Shown: positions 1 through 5,704, counted from the stretch's first letter. The stretch is 5,704 bases of DNA from a bacterium (GCA_029946075.1 JAQSDT010000191.1:1-5704), one strand, 5' to 3'. The notes: generated by a model from the sequence alone, not told the origin. Program-made: numbers and translations.

Positions 1-200
1 GCCGTCGCAGTGCTGCTTTGGAGTAACGCGGTCAGGCCGAGGCCGGCACCGAAGGCGGCGAAGCGGTTGTTCAGCGCCTTGGCCAGCAGCAGGCGCAGAT
101 CCGGCCCGAACGCGCGCAGGATGCCGCTGTGGACCATGTGCAGGCCCCACAGCAGCAGCGCAACGCCGCCCATCAGATCGAGAAGAACGAGGCTCCCCAT
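1..200 (-). CDS. Na+/phosphate cotransporter, N-terminal part (runs off left edge)
   Basis: Translating the minus strand from the ATG at 198-200 gives 66 residues with no stop before the window edge. The start is a hydrophobic membrane segment (about residues 3-23), then a loop containing AFGPDLR (30-36), then a second hydrophobic stretch ending in the motif QSSTAT (61-66). A QSS[ST]A motif after the first membrane segments is the hallmark of the Na/Pi-cotransporter family (NptA/YjbB type, PF02690), inner-membrane proteins that import or export phosphate coupled to sodium. An in-frame stop lies 12 codons upstream with no other ATG or GTG between, so this start is well supported, although the ribosome binding site is weak (GGAAACGGA-like). 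The gene is divergent from the PilZ gene and has no evident link to the pilus genes. Whether a C-terminal PhoU-like domain follows cannot be seen here. Confidence 0.82.
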   Translation of the reverse strand, partial: MGSLVLLDLMGGVALLLWGLHMVHSGILRAFGPDLRLLLAKALNNRFAAFGAGLGLTALLQSSTAT

Positions 201-462
201 GCGTGTCCGTTTCCGCCAGATCGAGTCGAAAGGTCAGGCTATCGCCTGCAAAGGGGGGATCAACCCTCTAATTTGCCGAAATTTGCACCTGCGCCTGCGT
301 TGCAGGCGGCACTCCCGGACGTCATCGCGGTCCGGATTCGGTAAACCGGGATCGAAGGCAACCGTTACAATGCGAGCGGTTTCGCTAGCTCAATTCCAAC
401 AATTCTTCTGTAAAACTGATCCACCATTGGATGAGCCACAACGAGCAGGGTCAGGGGTCGAC
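201..462. other. divergent intergenic region, no gene seen
   Basis: These 262 bases separate the divergent transporter and PilZ starts and presumably hold both promoters. The plus frame of the PilZ gene stays open through here, but the translation is arginine- and proline-rich with no domain, and it continues antisense into the transporter gene, so it is not coding. Visible structure: a perfect 6-bp inverted repeat GCCTGC/GCAGGC with a 3-base loop at 293-307, and a short direct repeat ATTTGC at 271-276 and 281-286. I see no convincing sigma-70 -35/-10 pair on either strand. The part from about 365 to 430 is less GC-rich than its surroundings and is the likeliest promoter zone for the PilZ gene. 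Confidence 0.5.
453..457 (+). promoter_or_regulatory. ribosome binding site of the PilZ gene
   Basis: AGGGG lies 5 bases before the ATG at 463. It supports this start over the upstream in-frame ATG at 370, which has no such site and would add residues unrelated to the PilZ domain. Confidence 0.6.
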
Positions 463-711
463 ATGTTGGCAGCGAATCGCCGGAGAAGCGAACGTCGTGC
501 GTGCAGGAACTTCGCGAAGATTCAGTTCGCGACCGGCGGGTTGCCGCGCGATTGCATGATTTCGGACATGTCCGACGGCGGCGTGAAGATCATCGCCGAA
601 TATCCGGAGATTCCCTCCGAATTCACCGTCATCTTCTCCGAAGGCCGGCCGCGGGCGTGCCGCCTGGCGTGGCGGATCGGCTGCGAGCTCGGCGCCCAAT
701 TCGTCGATTGA
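463..711 (+). CDS. small single-domain PilZ protein (predicted c-di-GMP binding)
   Basis: The 82-residue product is almost entirely one PilZ domain. The N-terminal arginine cluster at residues 6-15 contains overlapping RxxxR motifs (R7/R11, R8/R12, R11/R15), followed by a beta strand (KIQF, 19-22) and the second c-di-GMP motif DxSxxG (D35, S37, G40). The C-terminal part LAWRIG...GAQF (68-80) matches the usual last strands of the fold. Both ligand-binding motifs are intact, so binding of cyclic di-GMP is likely; this is inferred, not shown. There is no output domain, signal peptide or membrane segment, so it should be a cytoplasmic adaptor acting through protein contacts. ATG 463 is chosen because of its Shine-Dalgarno sequence and because the domain begins right after it. 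The gene lies 139 bases before a TadD-like gene on the same strand, which suggests but does not prove a link to pilus control. Confidence 0.85.
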   Translation: MLAANRRRSERRACRNFAKIQFATGGLPRDCMISDMSDGGVKIIAEYPEIPSEFTVIFSEGRPRACRLAWRIGCELGAQFVD

Positions 712-735
712 AAATCGCAAAACTTCACCAAGATC

Positions 736-766
736 GGGGGCCTTACGGGGCCTCCAGCGGTCTTTT
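736..766 (+). terminator. possible weak terminator after the PilZ gene
   Basis: GGGGGC (736-741) can pair with GCCTCC (750-755), with one G-U pair and an 8-base loop, and a short T run (763-766) follows 7 bases later. The T run is short and detached, so this would be a poor intrinsic terminator. The PilZ gene and the TPR gene could equally be cotranscribed. Confidence 0.25.
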
Positions 767-779
767 GATACCGCAAATC

Positions 780-808
780 GGAACCGGTTAACCCGGCCTT
801 AGGGTTAA
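780..808 (+). promoter_or_regulatory. inverted repeat / possible regulator site before the TPR gene
   Basis: TTAACCC (788-794) and GGGTTAA (802-808) form a perfect 7-bp inverted repeat with a 7-base spacer, ending 42 bases before the TPR start codon. The same bases contain TTAA-N7-TTAG (788-802), one mismatch from the alphaproteobacterial CtrA consensus TTAA-N7-TTAA. GGAACC at 780-785 followed by GGTT at 803-806 loosely resembles an EcfG-type (general stress sigma) promoter, but the 18-base spacing and the GGTT instead of CGTT are off consensus. A site for some regulator is plausible; which one cannot be decided from sequence alone. Confidence 0.35.
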
Positions 809-821
809 GCTGTGAGCATTT

Positions 822-847
822 CTGGACAGTCGCCGTCGTGAGTCCAG
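822..847 (+). other. inverted repeat flanking the ribosome binding region of the TPR gene
   Basis: CTGGAC (822-827) and GTCCAG (842-847) are perfectly complementary with a 14-base loop. The best Shine-Dalgarno candidate of the TPR gene (GTGAG, 838-842) lies at the loop/stem border just before the ATG at 851, so the hairpin could partly hide it in mRNA. A 6-bp stem with a long loop is only modest and may be chance. Confidence 0.25.
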
Positions 848-850
848 TTC

Positions 851-1681
851 ATGTTCCAGAAGCCGTTTCACCCGTTCCGCGTCGCGCGGCTGCTTGCCTG
901 CACCTCGTCGGCGCTGCTGGCCTTGAGCGTTGCCGGCTGCCAGACCTCTGGACCTAACCCCGACATCACCGGTTCGCTCGGCGAAACGCCTGACATCAGC
1001 CGCGCCGCCAATCCCCGGCGCGAGGTCGAGCGCGCCCAGGAACGCTATCGCGCCAATCCGAAGGACGCCGATGCGGCGTTGAAATACGGCAAGGCGCTGC
1101 GCGCGTCCGGACAGCGTTCGCAGGCTGTCGCCGTGCTCGAACAGGCGACGATCGCCCATCCCAGCAACAAATTGCTGATCGCTGGCTACGGTCGCGCGCT
1201 CGCCGACAACGGCAATTTCCAGCAGGCGTTCGACGTTCTGGCCCGGGCGCACTCGCCCGATGATCCGGACTGGCGGCTGCTCTCCGCGCAAGGCGCGACG
1301 CTGGACCAGCTCGGCCGCTTCGAAGAGGCGCGGCAATATTACGGGAGCGCACTCAAGATCGTGCCCGACGAGCCGTCGGTGCTGTCCAATCTCGGACTGT
1401 CCTATGTGCTCTCGAAGGATCTGCCCAGGGCCGAGGAAACGCTGCGCAAGGCCCACGGACTTGCGCCGGCCGATCCGCGCGTGCGCGCCAATCTGGCGTT
1501 GTCGGTGGGTCTGCAGGGCCGCGTTGCGGAAGCCGAGAAGATCATCAAGGCCGATTTGCCGGCGGATGAGGCTGCCGCGAACGTGACGCAGCTCAAATAC
1601 ATGCTGTCGCGCAAGGACAAGGAAAGTGCGCGGGCGGAGGCGCAGAAGATGCCGATCGCCACGGGTGCCGACCGGCAGTAG
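851..1681 (+). CDS. tadD: TadD-like TPR lipoprotein of Tad pilus assembly
   Basis: The 276-residue product starts with a lipoprotein signal: basic residues, a hydrophobic stretch (about 14-28) and a lipobox ending VAGC with the lipidated cysteine at C30. Residues 31-56 are a polar linker. From about 57 to 256 the protein is helical with tetratricopeptide repeats; clear units are near 71-104, 139-172 and 173-206, with less regular ones at 105-137 and 207-235. Typical TPR residues are visible (for example ALKYGKALRASG, YYGSALKIVPDEP, ANLALSVGLQG). A lipidated TPR protein of this size next to cpaB-cpaE matches TadD, which in Tad systems assists secretin and pilus assembly at the envelope. The identification rests on architecture and context, so a generic TPR lipoprotein remains possible. 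The ribosome binding site is only moderate (GTGAG, 8 bases upstream). The gene converges on cpaE, so it is not in the cpa operon. Confidence 0.75.
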   Translation: MFQKPFHPFRVARLLACTSSALLALSVAGCQTSGPNPDITGSLGETPDISRAANPRREVERAQERYRANPKDADAALKYGKALRASGQRSQAVAVLEQATIAHPSNKLLIAGYGRALADNGNFQQAFDVLARAHSPDDPDWRLLSAQGATLDQLGRFEEARQYYGSALKIVPDEPSVLSNLGLSYVLSKDLPRAEETLRKAHGLAPADPRVRANLALSVGLQGRVAEAEKIIKADLPADEAAANVTQLKYMLSRKDKESARAEAQKMPIATGADRQ

Positions 1682-1698
1682 CAGGGCGCTTTTCGCGG

Positions 1699-2982
1699 CT
1701 ACGCCCGGCGCGCCTTGGTGCCTTGAAGCTTCTTGAGAATCGGCGCCAGGAACGACACCCGCGATTTCTTCGTCACCGCGTGCCCCGTGAGACGCTGCGC
1801 CATCTGCTGGAACAGCTGCGTGGTGCGATGCCTCGCCGAGACCTGCGCGATCATCTGGCCGTTGTTGGCGGCGGCGCCGAACATCTTCGAATCGAACGGG
1901 ACGGCAGCAATCGGCTGCAGTTCGAGCGCCTTGGCGAATTCGCGCGGCGTGATCTCCGGCCGCTTGTGCATGCCGACCTGATTGAGACAATACAGCGGCG
2001 GCCGGTCGTTCGGGCGTGCGGCCGTGAGCACGTTGAGCATGTTCTTGGCGTTGCGCATGTTGGCCAGATCAGGCTCGGCGACGATCAGGATGTCGTCGGC
2101 TCCGACCAGCGCGCGGCGCGTCCATGCCGACCATTGGTGCGGGACGTCGAGCACGATGCAGGGCGTCGTCATGCGCAGCGTGTCGAAGATCGCATCGAAC
2201 GCGTCGGCGCCGAAATCATAGACCTGATCGAGCGTCGCCGGCGCTGCCAGCAGGCTGAGCCGGTCGGTGCATTTGGCCAGCAGGCGTTCCATCAACGCCG
2301 TATCCGGGCGCTCCTGCTGCGACATCGCGTTGGCGATGCCCTGAAGGGGATCCTGGTTGTAGTCGAGGCTGGCGGTGCCGAAGGCGAGGTCGAGATCGAT
2401 CACGACGGAATCGAGCGCGAGGTCGCGGGCAATGCTCCAGGCCACGTTATGCGCGACGGTGGAGGCGCCGACGCCGCCCTTGGCGCCGACCACGGCGATG
2501 ATGCGGCCGACCGCGACGGCTTCGGAGGCGGCATAGAGACCGCAGATCGCGCGAACGATGTCAATCGGCTCGACCGGGCCGGTGACGTAGTCGCTGACGC
2601 CGCGGCGAACCAGTTCGCGATACGGCGTGGCGTCGTTGGCGTTGCCGACCACCACGACGCGGGTGCCGGCGTCGCAGACGGAAGCGAGTTCATCGAGACC
2701 GTCGAGAATGTCGCGTCCGGGTTCGGACTCCAGCAGGATGACGTTCGGCGTCGGCGCGGTGTGATAGGCGTCGATCGCCGCCGCGATGCCGCCCATATGC
2801 ACCGACAAATGCGCCTTGCCGAGACGGCGGTCTTCGCTTGCCGCGCGCACCGTGGTGGCGATCGCGACACTGGCGCAAAACGCCTGCACCGATACGCGCG
2901 GTGCCGGGGAGATGTATTCCTCGGCGTGCGTTGACGGCGCGTCCGACGGGTCTTCCTTGTTCTGAAAAATGCCGCTGATCAT
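1699..2982 (-). CDS. cpaE: CpaE/TadZ, MinD/ParA-like Tad pilus localization protein
   Basis: The product is 427 residues, usual for CpaE. Residues 1-50 are a variable leader with the family-typical PRVSVQAFC (28-36). Residues about 55-152 form an atypical receiver domain: the acidic site reads LLESEP (83-88) with no aspartate, and the usual receiver lysine before the proline is G135 (VTGP, 133-136). Residues about 160-400 are a P-loop ATPase domain of the MinD/ParA class: GAKGGVGAST (166-175) keeps the signature K168, but the second lysine position is A173. D196 and D198 (VIDLDL) resemble the Walker A' aspartates, and D279 (VLDVP) lies in a Walker B-like strand. The C-terminal tail (404-427) is basic. 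CpaE/TadZ places the pilus apparatus, often at a cell pole. Its start overlaps the cpaD stop by four bases (ATGA) and has only a weak Shine-Dalgarno, implying translational coupling. It is the last gene of the visible operon. Confidence 0.95.
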   Translation of the reverse strand: MISGIFQNKEDPSDAPSTHAEEYISPAPRVSVQAFCASVAIATTVRAASEDRRLGKAHLSVHMGGIAAAIDAYHTAPTPNVILLESEPGRDILDGLDELASVCDAGTRVVVVGNANDATPYRELVRRGVSDYVTGPVEPIDIVRAICGLYAASEAVAVGRIIAVVGAKGGVGASTVAHNVAWSIARDLALDSVVIDLDLAFGTASLDYNQDPLQGIANAMSQQERPDTALMERLLAKCTDRLSLLAAPATLDQVYDFGADAFDAIFDTLRMTTPCIVLDVPHQWSAWTRRALVGADDILIVAEPDLANMRNAKNMLNVLTAARPNDRPPLYCLNQVGMHKRPEITPREFAKALELQPIAAVPFDSKMFGAAANNGQMIAQVSARHRTTQLFQQMAQRLTGHAVTKKSRVSFLAPILKKLQGTKARRA

Positions 2983-3716
2983 TTGCCTGTGTCGCTCAGT
3001 TTGGCCTTGTCGGCTTCCGGATAATTGGTCGTGGTCGTCACGCCCTTGCGGTATTTGTCAAAGGCGATGTTGCGGCGAGGGGTGTAGGCGGGTGTCTCCG
3101 GCCGCGGCTGTTCGAGGTCGGCCGGGTTGTCGACCATCGAAGCCAGGTTGCGCTGGGTGGCGCAGCCGAAATTGTGATAGGAGCGATTTTCGTTGTAGCC
3201 GCTGTTGTCGATGTTCGGGCCGAGATCTTCCGGCCACAGGCCGCAGGGCCCGGCCGTCGTCGCCGCCATCTTCGGGTAGCTCAGGCGGATCGTCGGCAGG
3301 ATGCCGGGATCCTCGGGGCGATACTGGCGCAGCGTGATCGCGCGCGAAGGCACGCCGCCGGCCTGCAGGATCGAGCGGATCTCGCGGTATGAGGCCGCTG
3401 CGGCGCGCGCATTCCGGCTGTCGATCGGCACGTCGGCGATGATCGCGCCGGTGCCTTCGCGGCCCCAGGTATTCGCCAGGCCCATCACGTCGGTGCGTTG
3501 CGGGGAGGTGAGGCCGCCGCGGCCGCTGCCGACGAACACCACGATCGAACGCGGCGCTTCGGTCACGACGATCGGGTGGCGCAGGCGGTAGTCGTTGGAG
3601 GGCACGGTCGCCGTCGTCAAGACCTCGGGCTGCGCGCAGGCGCCGAGCGCCACCGACATGCCGACGAGAGCGCCGGCGAGGCGAAGCGCGCTGAGGCGGT
3701 TTGGCTTGCTTGTCAT
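2979..3716 (-). CDS. cpaD: CpaD, Tad pilus outer-membrane lipoprotein
   Basis: The chosen start gives 245 residues. A lipoprotein signal peptide (basic residues up to R12, hydrophobic 13-23) ends in the lipobox LGAC with the lipidated cysteine at C27. Next come family motifs: NDYRLRHPI (41-49), a phosphate-regulon-like alpha/beta stretch (about 56-148), CGLWPEDL (158-165) and NFGCATQRNLA (182-192), then PADL (198-201) and a C-terminal basic/threonine-rich segment ending in NYPEAD (231-236). These match the CpaD family, an outer-membrane lipoprotein needed for secretin function in Tad/Cpa pilus assembly. The frame is open upstream to 3920, but that part lies inside cpaC and is low-complexity R/P/S sequence. 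ATG 3716 has a good Shine-Dalgarno and begins directly at the signal peptide. The gene lies 40 bases after cpaC and overlaps cpaE by four bases. Confidence 0.94.
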   Translation of the reverse strand: MTSKPNRLSALRLAGALVGMSVALGACAQPEVLTTATVPSNDYRLRHPIVVTEAPRSIVVFVGSGRGGLTSPQRTDVMGLANTWGREGTGAIIADVPIDSRNARAAAASYREIRSILQAGGVPSRAITLRQYRPEDPGILPTIRLSYPKMAATTAGPCGLWPEDLGPNIDNSGYNENRSYHNFGCATQRNLASMVDNPADLEQPRPETPAYTPRRNIAFDKYRKGVTTTTNYPEADKAKLSDTGK

Positions 3717-3723
3717 CGTCCTG

Positions 3724-3729
3724 TCCCTC
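3724..3729 (-). promoter_or_regulatory. ribosome binding site deciding the cpaD start
   Basis: The minus strand reads GAGGGA here, 7 bases before the ATG at 3716. This fixes the start at the lipoprotein signal peptide rather than at upstream in-frame codons within cpaC. Confidence 0.6.
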
Positions 3730-3756
3730 GTCCCCCGCGCCGTGAAGCGCTTGCCG

Positions 3757-5214
3757 TCAGTCAATGATGAAACCGAAATGGCCCTGGAAACCGGCGACGG
3801 GATCGACGCGGGCGACGAGGCCGTAAGTCTTGTTGATGCGGGCCAGCAGCGTCGACTGCGAGTCGGAGGCGGGCGCGAACCCGTCATCGGGGCGCGACAG
3901 TTCCTTCTGGGCGACCGCACGAACCACGTAGGGGGTCACCAGCACCATCAATTCGGTCTGGTTGTTGACGAAGTCCTGGCTGCGGAACAGCGCGCCGAGC
4001 ACCGGAAGCTGATTGAGGCCGGGCATGCCGTTGATGGCCTGCTTGGTCTGCTCCTGGATCAGGCCGGCCATCGCCATCGAGCCGCCGGAGGGAATTTCCA
4101 GCGTGGTCTCGGCGCGGCGGGTCTTGATCGAGGGAACGGTCAGCGAATTGCCGCCCTGGTTGAGGGTGATCGCATTGTCGTTGGAGAGTTCGGAAACCTC
4201 GGTCATCACCCGCAGGCTGATGCGGCCTTCGGTCAGCACGACCGGGGTGAAGTTGAGCGAGATGCCGAACTTCTTGAACTGGATCTGGGTGGTACAGACA
4301 TGCGTGACCGGGTCGCAGGAGTAACCGGCGGGGATCGGGAATTCGCCGCCCGCGATGAAGGTCGCGGACTCGCCCGAAATCGCAGTCAAATTCGGCTCGG
4401 CCAGCGTTCGCACCACGCCGGCGCTTTCCATCGCGCGCATGGTCGCGGTAACCGTGGGCAGGCCTTTCAGCACGCTGGAGGCGCTCAGCGCGTTGTCGGT
4501 CACCAGCGATCGGCCGAAGGCGGTGAACGGATTGTTGTTGTTGAAATTCACGACCGCGGTGCCGTAGTTCATGCTGGCACTGAGATCGACGCCCATCTGC
4601 TTGACGATGTCGCGGCGGACTTCGGAGACGTTGACCTTCAGCATCACCTGATCGCGGCCGCGAACGGCGATCGCGTTGACCACCTTTTCAGCGCCGCCGA
4701 CCAGCCGCCCGGCGATTTCGCCGGCCTGCTGGGCTTCGACCGGGCTGGAGACGGAGCCGGTCAGCATCACGCCTTCGCCGACGCCTTCGATCTGAATACC
4801 CGGCATCGACTGCCGCAGCGCGGTGCGCAGGCCGTTGAGGTCGCGCTTGATCGCGATGTCGTAGGCGGCAACCTGCTGTCCGTCGGCGTCGAAGAACACG
4901 ACGTTGGTCTGGCCGACCGCCGCACCGATGATATAGGCGCGCTGCGCCGAGCGAACGACGGCGTTGGCGACCTTGGGATCGGCGACCAGCACGTCCTTGA
5001 CGTCGCGGGGCAGGTCGACGATCACGGATTTGCCGACGCCGAGCGAGAGGAAGCGCGTCTTTACGCTGCCGAGCGAGGAGGTCGTGACCGGATCCCTGTC
5101 TTTGTCGGCCTCCGCGGCAACGAGCGGGCTGAACGTCAGCGCAGCGACGGCCGAAAGCAGCAGGCTTCGGACGGCCACCGTCCGCAACGCTGATTGATTT
5201 CCCCCAAACTTCAT
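3757..5214 (-). CDS. cpaC: CpaC (RcpA), Tad pilus secretin
   Basis: The product is 485 residues and forms the outer-membrane channel for the Tad/Flp pilus. A Sec signal peptide (basic R11/R16, hydrophobic about 17-32) likely ends near LVAA (31-34). Residues about 53-124 match the pilus/secretin N-terminal domain (GKSVIVDLP, ADPKVANAVV). Residues about 126-185 are a BON-like domain (VMLTGSVSSPVEAQQAG). The secretin core spans about 264-430 and includes RTLAEPNLTAISGESATF (269-286), GGEFPIP (289-295), KFGISLNFTP (315-324), TRRAETTLEIPSGGS (365-379) and PGLNQLPVLGALFRS (398-412). The C-terminal 50 residues follow the CpaC pattern and end in GFIID. A cysteine pair, C300 and C307, lies in a short loop after the GGEFPIP motif. 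ATG 5214 is preferred for its strong Shine-Dalgarno; a GTG at 5235 would add seven residues and overlap the cpaB stop by four bases. The order cpaB-cpaC-cpaD fits a single transcript. Confidence 0.96.
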   Translation of the reverse strand: MKFGGNQSALRTVAVRSLLLSAVAALTFSPLVAAEADKDRDPVTTSSLGSVKTRFLSLGVGKSVIVDLPRDVKDVLVADPKVANAVVRSAQRAYIIGAAVGQTNVVFFDADGQQVAAYDIAIKRDLNGLRTALRQSMPGIQIEGVGEGVMLTGSVSSPVEAQQAGEIAGRLVGGAEKVVNAIAVRGRDQVMLKVNVSEVRRDIVKQMGVDLSASMNYGTAVVNFNNNNPFTAFGRSLVTDNALSASSVLKGLPTVTATMRAMESAGVVRTLAEPNLTAISGESATFIAGGEFPIPAGYSCDPVTHVCTTQIQFKKFGISLNFTPVVLTEGRISLRVMTEVSELSNDNAITLNQGGNSLTVPSIKTRRAETTLEIPSGGSMAMAGLIQEQTKQAINGMPGLNQLPVLGALFRSQDFVNNQTELMVLVTPYVVRAVAQKELSRPDDGFAPASDSQSTLLARINKTYGLVARVDPVAGFQGHFGFIID

Positions 5215-5223
5215 ATCGATCGT

Positions 5224-5229
5224 CCCCTT
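5224..5229 (-). promoter_or_regulatory. ribosome binding site deciding the cpaC start
   Basis: AAGGGG on the minus strand lies 9 bases before the ATG at 5214 and immediately after the cpaB stop codon. It favours the ATG over the in-frame GTG at 5235, which would place this sequence inside the coding region. Confidence 0.6.
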
Positions 5230-5231
5230 GG

Positions 5232-5704
5232 TCACTTCTGTGCCGTAAACTGGTTGGCGACGCCGTAGCGAACTACGTTGACGCTCTCATTGCGTCGCCC
5301 GGCAGGCTCTTCCGCCTTGCCGTCGGGCGTGTTGATGTCGGTGATGCTGCGCAGGGCCAGCGACAGCGTGCCGCTCTGGCGCGCGCGGGCGAGCGTCTCG
5401 GCCTGCTCCGGCTTCATTTCAAGCGTCGCGGTGCGGCCGACGAGGGTGTTGAGGCCCTCTTTTTCCTTCGGCGCCTGGTCGATCGCCAGTACGCGAATAT
5501 TGGTGAGGATGATTTCGGACGCGACGACATCGGGGCCGTTGCGCTCCGGGTTCTTCTCGCGTTTGGAGAGGATCAGGTCGACGCGGTCGTTGGGCAGGAT
5601 GAAGCCGCCGGCGCCGGTCTCTGGCGTGATCTCGGTCGAGATCGCGCGCATGCCGGTCGGCAGGATCGCGGCCATGAAGCCGGAGCCGTTGGCCTTGACC
5701 AGCT
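5232..5704 (-). CDS. cpaB: CpaB (RcpC), Tad pilus assembly protein, C-terminal part
   Basis: The frame is open to the right edge, giving the last 156 residues; the start lies outside the window. The first nine visible codons (LVKANGSGF) continue into MAAILPTGMRAISTEI without a stop, so the apparent ATG at 5675 is internal. Family features are the PTGMRAIS stretch, the SAF-domain core GFILPNDRVDLILS, ILTNIRVLAIDQ and the segment ATLEMKPEQAETLARA, followed by LSLALRSI and a C-terminal VVRYGV. These match CpaB/RcpC, a membrane-anchored periplasmic protein with a beta-clip (SAF) domain that works with the secretin CpaC in pilus assembly. The N-terminal membrane anchor expected for the family is not visible. 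The stop codon at 5232-5234 is 17 bases before the preferred cpaC ATG, consistent with cotranscription. Confidence 0.93.
   Translation of the reverse strand, partial: LVKANGSGFMAAILPTGMRAISTEITPETGAGGFILPNDRVDLILSKREKNPERNGPDVVASEIILTNIRVLAIDQAPKEKEGLNTLVGRTATLEMKPEQAETLARARQSGTLSLALRSITDINTPDGKAEEPAGRRNESVNVVRYGVANQFTAQK

Noticed and set aside
10..462. N-terminal extension of the PilZ frame back to position 10
   Set aside because: It would be antisense to the transporter gene and then cross a non-coding spacer. The sequence has no domain, and ATG 463 has a good ribosome binding site right before the PilZ domain.
765..793. Sigma-70 promoter with TTGATA as -35 and TTAACC as -10
   Set aside because: The spacing is right, but the -10 hexamer matches the consensus at too few positions.
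1684..1706. GGGCG/CGCCC inverted repeat between the two convergent genes as a bidirectional terminator
   Set aside because: The stem is only 5 bp with a 13-base loop and no adequate T run on either strand; too weak to call.
788..1990. A 400-codon open frame on the minus strand opposite the TPR gene and running into cpaE
   Set aside because: It crosses two real genes and the convergent gap. Its composition is arginine-rich with no recognisable motif.
1723..2934. A 403-codon open frame on the plus strand opposite cpaE
   Set aside because: Antisense shadow of cpaE with low-complexity R/H/D/G content and no domain.
3717..3920. N-terminal extension of cpaD into cpaC
   Set aside because: It would displace a clear lipoprotein signal peptide from the N-terminus and overlap the end of cpaC by more than 160 bases.
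3595..5193. A 532-codon open frame on the plus strand opposite cpaC
   Set aside because: It is antisense to a well-supported secretin gene. The translation is rich in R, G, D, H and A without domains, a typical mirror of high-GC codon bias.

Overview
The window is a high-GC stretch of an alphaproteobacterial chromosome. The gene content, codon use and wording of the Cpa proteins look most like Bradyrhizobium, Rhodopseudomonas or a relative (Nitrobacteraceae). That placement is by recognition only and was not tested by a search. The core is part of a Tad/Flp (type IVc) pilus assembly locus.

Layout from left to right. Positions 1-200 (minus) hold the first 66 codons of a Na+/phosphate cotransporter that runs off the left edge. 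Positions 201-462 are a divergent intergenic region with no gene. Positions 463-711 (plus) encode a small single-domain PilZ protein with an intact c-di-GMP-binding signature. Positions 712-850 are a short spacer with several inverted repeats and possible regulatory sites. Positions 851-1681 (plus) encode a TPR lipoprotein resembling TadD. It converges, with only 17 bases between stop codons, on a minus-strand operon filling the rest of the window. In transcription order that operon is cpaB (5232-5704, 5' end outside the window), cpaC (3757-5214), cpaD (2979-3716) and cpaE (1699-2982).

How the parts work together, from family knowledge: CpaC is the outer-membrane secretin, CpaB a periplasmic assembly protein, CpaD an outer-membrane lipoprotein partner of the secretin, CpaE a MinD/ParA-like protein that positions the apparatus, and TadD a TPR pilotin or assembly lipoprotein. 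The motor (CpaF), the inner-membrane platform (TadB, TadC), the prepilin peptidase and the pilin are not in the window. CpaF, TadB and TadC do not follow cpaE, so they must lie upstream of cpaB or elsewhere. The cpa genes are tightly packed (17-base gap, 40-base gap, 4-base overlap), consistent with one transcript.

I found no RNA gene, mobile element, CRISPR array or clearly new system. The points most worth a second look are the PilZ gene beside the pilus locus, the inverted-repeat/CtrA-like site before the TPR gene, the split arrangement of the tad genes, and the degenerate nucleotide-binding and receiver motifs of CpaE.
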